Source of the DNA: Glutinoglossum americanum
Taxonomy: Eukaryota; Ascomycota; Geoglossomycetes; Geoglossales; Geoglossaceae
Length of the DNA: 49,467 bases
NCBI GenBank assembly: GCA_020080175.1
Contig: JAGHQL010000188.1
Coordinates: forward strand, 1 to 49,467
Direction: 5' to 3'
The position numbers were made by a program, and so were the translations under genes. Positions within the stretch are counted from its first letter, which is position 1; every line of letters starts with the position of its first letter. Below are positions 43,837-49,467 of the stretch, piece by piece. The notes under the pieces are model-generated. The model did no database searches, had not been told where the DNA came from, and saw nothing but the letters and a program-made list of their open reading frames with translations.

Positions 43837-46800
43837 TCAAGGTGGTGGGCAGGGAGTACGTGGACGGTTGGCTAGTGGACGGTTGACTAGGCGTTTTGTG
43901 CCATGAGGAGCCAGCAGCTGCGTCACCGCCTTGTACCCGTTGCCGGCTGCCCGGTGCAGCGCTGTGTCCCCACATCTGTCCTTCGCGCTGACGTCGGCCC
44001 CTTTCTCCACCAATAGCCGCACCACCGCCTCGTGCCCCTTGCCGGCTGCCCGGTGCAGCACCGTGTCCCCATCTCCGTCCCTCGCGTTGACGTCGGCCCC
44101 CTTCTCCACCAATAGCCGCACCACCGCCTCATGCCCGTTGCCGGCTGCCCGGTGCAGCACCGTGTCCCCATCTCCGTCCCTCGCGTTGACGTCGGCCCCC
44201 TTCTCCACCAGCAGCCGCACTGCCACCTCGTGCCCGTTGATGGCTGCCCCGTGCAGCGCCGTCCACCCATTGTCGTTCTTCGCATTGACGTCTGCCCTCT
44301 TCTCTACTAACAGCCGCACCACCGCCTCGCGCCCGTGGCGAACCGTCTCGTACCCGTGGTGAGCCGCATTGTGCAGCGCCGTGTCCCCATATCTGTTCTT
44401 CGCGTTGACATCGGCCCCCTTCTCCACTAATAGCCGCACCACCGTCTCGTGCCCGTTGCCGGCTGCCCGGTACAGCGCCGTGTTCCCATGTCTGTCCTTC
44501 GCGTTGACGTCGGCCCCCTTCTCCACCAATAGCTGCACCACCGCCTCGTGCCTGTCGCCGGCTGCCCTGTGCAGCGCCGTCCACCCATATCTGTCCTTCG
44601 CGTTGACGTCGGCCCCCTTCTCCACCAATAGCCGCACCACCGCCTCATGCCCGTTGCCGGCTGCCCGGTGCAGCACCGTGTCCCCATCTCCGTCCCTCGC
44701 GTTGACGTCGGCCCCCTTCTCCACCAGCAGCCGCACTGCCACCTCGTGCCCGTTGCTGGCTGCCCCGTGCAGCGCCGTCCACCCATCGCTATCCCTCGCG
44801 TCGACATCGGCCCCCTTCTCCACCAGCAGCCGCAACCCTGCCTCGTGCCCGGCGATGGCCTCCCGGTGCAGCGCCGTCCACCCATCGCTATCCCTCGCGT
44901 TGACGTCGGCCCCCTTCTCCACCAGCAGCTGTGCGATCTTGCAATGTCCATACGTACTCGCACAATGCAGATAGGTCTCGCCTTTCAAATTCGTTTCCTT
45001 CAAGACCTTCAACTTAGATCCCAATAGGCTCCGAATAGATTGGAATCTCCCTTTCGACTTCAATCTTAACAAGTCTTGAATGATCTCGGAAAACCCCCAG
45101 ACGCAGGCTGCAAAAACAGGATCTGGGGGAGAGCTGATCGTCGATCTGATCCTTCGCTGAATATCATCATCACTCCCTGCATGAGATGGAAGAGCAGCCT
45201 CCGCTGATCGAGCCCATTCAGCAAATGGCGAGGTTTCTCCAAGCTGCCGTTTGAGTAAATCATGAAATAAGTCCCCAAGCTTGTCCTTAGACCGACGATC
45301 TTCGCTCATTTGACAATGAATCGGCCAATGCATTACTGCATAATTACGAAAGGTAGTGTTTACAGCTATAACAGCCGCAGGCGCCGAAATATTTCCGAGA
45401 CAGACGGTGAGACATCTCTCTGCTGCAAGGGCGTTCGCTGCGGTTGATGTGTATTCCTCTTGTCCTTCAAGAAATTCCCTCACGGAGAGATGCGCAAACC
45501 GAAAAATATCCAGCTCCAGATCGAGAACGATAAGATTGCAGCAGATTCTCAAGACATTTTCTTTCCTTACCTCGGTGAGGGTCCCCTCGGAGTCGGTAGA
45601 GATAGCAGCAAGAAATTCGCTAACAGAGAGCCTTCTTTGACTGCATAGTATCCACTTCAACGACCTTTCCGCTATAGTTCGACTCGATGGCCCTAAATTA
45701 GAGATTTCCTTGAATATTTCAGAATAAATACTCATGAGGCCCTGTGGGAGACTGCCAAGCTCCTCCCGAAGGTCTCTCTCCAGCTTGATCCGATTGCTGC
45801 AGAGATTTTGTAGCTGTAGGCTGACCCAAAGGAACCTAAAAAAAAGTGAGAACTTGGTAAACAACCATGACCGTTGACGTTAATTGTCAGAATAACTTAC
45901 ATCCCCTGTGCCTGCTCAGTTAATGTTCTAATAATGTCTCCCCTCAGTTGCTCAGAGATATCGCCACCAAGTAACCTCTTATCGTAGATAGCTTGCCTTA
46001 CCTCATTTTGGACATATTGTCGAATGTCCGGAGCATTATCGCTAGCCTTGATGTACATATTTGGTGAGCTTTCCAAGCGTAGAACAATATCTTGGTCGTC
46101 TCGACTAGACACAAATATTTTTACCAAGCCAGAGCTCTTCTGGAGGATGCTGTCAAGGGCTTTGAGCATCCTATGACGCGTGTTCCTGTCGCATTCATCC
46201 AATGCGTCGATCACAATCGTTGTGCGCAAATAATAGGACGTCAGCTCAATGATCACCTCGACACTCTCCTCGAGACTCAGTGGACCGTTGGCAAAAGACT
46301 TCCTTTTTCGTTCCTCGTATTTTTCAGTGACCGGACCGAGGACTGACTCCCCCGGCGGAGGACTTGATATCTGCCTCACAATACTGCGAATTATATCTTC
46401 TGGATTCGAGCGTTCCGGCTCAGCAGCGTTCCGTGAGCAGTAAAAATATGCCAAACAATAGCCATCTCGAGAATTCGCAAGAAGTTCATTGACAACGATT
46501 GACCTGACAGAGCAGTATGCAAAATCAGTGATTGTTCGTGGAATCAATCTACTCCTAAAAACTTAATCTCCTACACTAGTTTAGTCTTGCCGCAGCCGGC
46601 TACAGACCTATTAGCACGTATAGTACTGGGAAATCAGCCTTCCACTTACGAATACCGTGCAGCCAAAGTACCGAAGATCTATTTGAGTCTCTCCATTGGA
46701 CTACAGCTTCTTCCTTAAGAAGCCATAATCCAGTGCCTTCAAGAACCCCATATTTGTTGGCATTGTGATGCTGCTCATATGGAATAGGCGACAGCCACTG

Positions 46801-47160
46801 CAGGATCGTGTGGCGAACAGCATCTCCAGAATCTAACCACCGATTGGTTCAGTGTGTGGCTCCCAGACTTGAGAGCGCTTATCATACTAAAATTTACCGG
46901 TCCACCAACTACATTGAGATTGCCCTGGAAGAGAATGCCCCCGGTTACTCGGTTATTACCCTCAAACCCGGTTGCCTCCTGCGATATATGAAGGCCATCC
47001 ATACTAGATATGCCTTGGTGCTGGCTCCCCTTGAAGTAGGGAATTCCGTTAGAGAATCAGTTTCGTTACCAATTAACGCATTCGGTTTGTCTGTGAGAGC
47101 CACAGCCACAAGAATAACCTGAAGAGTCTGCTCTGCTGCCCTGTTTTCGATGTGGTCCAA
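43837..47160 (-). CDS. NACHT-ankyrin STAND receptor (6 exons)
   Basis: Exons: 47119-47160, 46906-47029, 46650-46832, 46575-46599, 45901-46503, 43837-45835, giving about 991 aa in frame throughout. The second and later exons are firm; the first (MDHIENRAAEQTLQ) is a plausible extension, otherwise translation could start at 47002 (MDGLHISQEATGF). Residues 25-60 carry the GLHISQEATGFEGN and LNVVDSGDAV type leader common before fungal NACHT domains. The NACHT has P-loop HGIPGCGKTKL (about 114-124, rebuilt across two introns and a 25-nt exon) and Walker B TTIVIDALDECD (about 219-230). It is followed by the winged-helix-like region WILCSQRRLSVSEFLAAIS and 11 ankyrin repeats from about residue 605. 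Role by family: nucleotide-switched non-self or danger sensing. No N-terminal effector domain is visible. Repeat copy C begins 21 bp upstream of the start. Confidence 0.85.
43930..45000 (-). repeat. tandem 99-bp ankyrin-coding units with block duplication
   Basis: Eleven ankyrin units share long stretches such as RLLVEKGADVNA, and neighbouring units are nearly identical in DNA. A two-unit block (GWTALHGAA-NGHEVAVRLL followed by GDTVLHRAAGNGHEAVVRLL) occurs twice, near 44645-44790 and 44120-44270, so a higher-order duplication is visible. One unit near 44300-44370 carries a 7-residue insertion (YETVRHG). Confidence 0.8.
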
Positions 47161-47180
47161 GGTATTCGAGGCTCTGGACC

Positions 47181-47259
47181 GCCAAGATAACAGTATACTG
47201 CAGGCAGCTCACCCTCAACCTGTCCGTTTCGGGCGGGTGAGCCACGCCGCCTTTTGCTC
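47181..47259 (+). repeat. dispersed short repeat, copy C
   Basis: GCCAAGATAACAG, ACTGCAGGCAGCTCACCC, a 16-nt middle, GGGCGGGTGAGCCACGCCGCC and TTTTGCTCC. GCTCACCC and GGGTGAGC are perfectly complementary and could fold as a stem. It starts 21 bp upstream of the NACHT-ankyrin start codon (47160) and ends about 95 bp before the DUF3176 fragment. Confidence 0.75.
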
Positions 47260-47353
47260 CGACCTCGCTGAAAGTGACGGCCTCACCGGCGACCCCAACC
47301 AAGGCTATCTCAGTCGCACCGATCTCCAGCTTCAAAACCCACCAAAGAACGAA

Positions 47354-47936
47354 ATGGAAAAATACGGTTATCCAGTTGATGCTAATTTCACGATTTCATA
47401 GAAGAGCGTGGATAGTATTGGGGCTTTCCTAAGTACAATTTTCGTGGATGGTGGCGTGCACAATGGGCATCGCGATTAAGAATACTATAGATGGATCGCT
47501 TGAGTTTCAGCCGGACGTGGTGCAGACCCTCCAGTCCGCCAACGACTTGAATAGCACCACCGTCCTCTTTGCCAACCTCGCACAATCTATGACCAACAGC
47601 ATCCGCACTAACCCCCTAACCACAACCCCTAACCGCAGCACCCTCTTCAGATTCACAGTGCAGTTCCACATCCGCTGGGCGTGGATCATCTTTCCTATCG
47701 CAATAGTAATACTAGGAGCTCTGTTTCTAGTATCCGCGGTGTGGGAGACGAGGAGGGAGGGGGTGGAGGTATTGAAGGATTCTGCATTGACGGTGTTGTG
47801 GCATGTGTTGGATGGGGAAGTTGGGGGGAGGGTTGGGTCGGGAGTGAGGGTGGGAGTGGGGGAGATGCAGGCTAGGGCGGACGAAGTGAGGGTTTGTTTA
47901 ACGGAAGGGGGAGAGGGGTTGAAACTTGGCTTGTAG
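47354..47936 (+). pseudogene. 3' fragment of a DUF3176-type membrane protein gene
   Basis: The last part of a fungal DUF3176 protein is visible: YGYPVDANFTIS, KSVDSIGAFLSTIFVD, then after a probable 40-bp intron (47453-47492) LEFQPDVVQTLQSAN, FANLAQSMTNSIRTN, and the terminal membrane helix AWIIFPIAIVILGALFLVSA followed by WETRREGVEVLKDSAL. A TAG at 47399-47401 interrupts the frame between FTIS and KSVD, where CAG would be expected. The N-terminal two thirds of the gene are absent. Upstream lie only repeat copy C and the opposite-strand NACHT gene. I read it as a truncated, probably dead copy, possibly cut when the adjoining DNA was rearranged. Confidence 0.6.
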
Positions 47937-48677
47937 TTATTTCGGGTGTTAAAGGAGTAGGCGTTCTGATCTTGACGGCTTGGGGGAGGGGTGAGCAGGT
48001 GGCGTATGGGGCATTGATGGGCTCTTTTTGGCGATGGAGTTACGCAGGCAAATTGTGATTCTACGAGGGAGATCTCAGTGCATGCATTTAGGGATTGCCT
48101 TTCGATTTCTGTACTATATTTGTCTAGATAGAATACTTTCAGGGTTCGCAGTTGACTAGTTCCGCTCTTTTTGTTCGAGTCGACCGTAACCGCCTAAGTT
48201 GAATGTGGGCCGTTCTAGTATCTTTGCACTCACGGAGGAAATGATGTTTCGTCAAGTTACTGATGAGGAAACACAAGGAGTGCGCAAAGGTGATTTAGAA
48301 TTGAGGCTTAGTGTTATAAGTGGAAGAAAAGTGGGGAATGAGCGTTTTAGCATGCTTGTAGTTCCACGAAACTTCCATCCCATGAACTTGGATTCCTCAA
48401 AAGTCGTTCCCCAGGGGCTGCCCACCGAGCGAGGTAGTGTTAGCCATACGTCATACATCACGATTATTCCTCTCAGAGGGCTTCCGATCGCTCAACCCCG
48501 AACCGGCTCATCGAATTCTCGGCCTCGCCTCACTCTGTACTCGGCAAACACATAAGAATAATATTTCTATTGCCATTACCCCATGCTCGTACATAGTGTT
48601 CTTCATCAGAAGTAACCCTGGTGACACTAGGCGGTTTCCCCATCCAAGAGCTAGTCCAAACTGAAGCTGCCCCGGGA
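47937..48677. other. intergenic region between convergent genes
   Basis: One 118-codon plus-strand frame (48199-48555) has no recognisable features and I do not call it. Otherwise the interval looks like 3' flanking sequence of the two membrane-protein genes. Confidence 0.35.
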
Positions 48678-49392
48678 TCATGACCATGGCGATCTGTACC
48701 GAATCCCCCTCACCTGACCCTCAACTCCAAAAGCTGTGTGTCTCTCAGTCGCCCGCCCCCCGCCACTACCCACCCCTTCAATCTCTCCAAACTTCACACT
48801 AACCTCCTTCACTCCCTCGAGGACCGGCTCAGCTCCCAAGCAAGCACCCCCAACCAATTCGTCCAGTCTCCGATTCCTCGTCGTAGCCAAAATCGCCAAA
48901 AACCCACCTTTCATGCTCACGCCATTGGCGTAATAGGAATTTAACCCGACAGCAATGGCAACCAAGCCAGCAGCCATAGCGCAGCCGTAGGTGAGCAACA
49001 ACACGCGGAAATTGTATGAGAAGATATTAATTAGCTTTGTTCGTGTGACGATGGTGTCAGGTTGAGGTTGAAGATGAACAAGCTTATTGATGGAGAAGAT
49101 GCTGAGAGTTACATTTATGTGGAGTTGTTCGATGAGTTGTCGGAGGTTCTCGCGGGGTTTACGCATTTTTGAGTAGGATGGGAAGGGGGCTTCTTCGACG
49201 AGTTGGGTGCCTTCAAGTCCGGTGCTGTCTGTGGGGTGGCCTTTGATTGCCGTTTCCTCAATTATGCCATTAAGAATCGAATAAAGTGTTTCGTGGATCG
49301 CATAGCTGGACCATTGGGATGTAATTGCTACGTAATTGGGTATGAATTGGTACTCTGATCCCACTAAGCCGTATTTAATTGGTTCCAAGAAT
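48678..49392 (-). CDS. formylmethionine-deformylase-like fungal membrane protein, C-terminal part (5' end beyond window)
   Basis: The exon probably begins at 49392 after a TATTAG acceptor preceded by a CTAACG branch site; earlier exons lie outside the window. About 237 C-terminal residues are seen: YVAITSQWSSYAIHETLYS, NVTLSIFSINKLVHL, one clear membrane helix VLLLTYGCAMAAGLVAIAVG, then GGFLAILATTRNRRLDELV and GAEPVLEGVKEVSVKFGEIE. This combination (late TM helix, then ILATTRN-LDELV-GAEPL) is typical of fungal proteins named formylmethionine deformylase-like. They are membrane proteins, and the name does not prove deformylase activity. The C-terminal tail is glycine-rich. There is no sign of damage in the visible part. 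Confidence 0.6.
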
Positions 49393-49467
49393 CTAATACC
49401 TCGTTAGCAGATTTTGTTGTTGGTTATGCTCGTAGGTGCGGAATAGTAGCGGTCACAATGTATATAG

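Noticed and set aside
43931-44974. Plus-strand and alternative minus-strand frames across the second ankyrin array
   Set aside because: Same reason: repetitive DNA without stops in one frame tends to be open in others. The products are low-complexity repeats such as STNSRTTASCPL.
1-49467. Retroelements, LTRs, CRISPR arrays, rRNA or tRNA clusters
   Set aside because: I looked for reverse-transcriptase, integrase and gag-like motifs, paired long terminal repeats, regularly spaced repeats and RNA-gene signatures, and saw none that could be supported.

Overview
The window reads as chromosomal DNA of a filamentous ascomycete (Pezizomycotina). The evidence is many short spliceosomal introns (mostly 45-100 bp, GT-AG, with CTRAY-like branch sites), a fungal mitochondrial HSP78, fungal eEF1B and MSH5, fungal MFS, DUF3176 and formylmethionine-deformylase-like families, and fungal NACHT/ankyrin (STAND, NLR-like) genes. 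I see no bacterial operon structure, no rRNA or tRNA, no CRISPR array and no recognisable retroelement. Exon models were built by eye: I removed GT-AG introns and required the reading frame to close across every junction and to restore family motifs. No transcript data were available.

Left part (1-23 kb), mostly housekeeping and accessory single genes. In order: a small lysine-tailed hypothetical gene (-); two tandem divergent paralogues of a fungal multi-pass membrane family (-) separated by a perfect 16-bp hairpin; a C2H2 zinc-finger gene (+); MSH5 (-), split into 19 exons; HSP78 (-) with a heat-shock-element-like sequence 116 bp upstream; eEF1B (EFB1, +, five exons); a PLP enzyme of the ACC deaminase / D-cysteine desulfhydrase family (+); and a probable secreted divergent Hsp70-like protein (+).

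Middle (23-29 kb): a 14-exon MFS sugar-porter-type transporter (-) containing a 10-nt microexon, then about 3 kb of gene-poor DNA with a second perfect 16-bp inverted repeat and one copy of a short dispersed repeat.

Right part (29-49.5 kb), an accessory region rich in STAND/ankyrin genes. The centrepiece is a predicted 2,018-aa protein (29339-36326, +, 12 exons) that appears to join two alpha/beta-hydrolase (lipase/SesB-like) modules, an RRM-like linker, a first NTPase-like module without a P-loop, a canonical NACHT NTPase and 15 ankyrin repeats. It is followed by a helical-domain plus ankyrin protein (39268-41664, +) and by a classical NACHT-ankyrin protein (43837-47160, -) with nearly identical 99-bp ankyrin units. 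A 70-80 bp dispersed repeat occurs three times in the window, each time on the 5' side of the MFS gene or of one of the latter two ankyrin genes. The right edge holds a broken 3' fragment of a DUF3176 membrane gene and a truncated formylmethionine-deformylase-like membrane gene.

How they fit together (inference): the two NACHT proteins and the ankyrin protein look like a local cluster of fungal non-self-recognition / innate-immunity type receptors. Repeat homogenisation suggests ongoing diversification. The left part is ordinary core genome.
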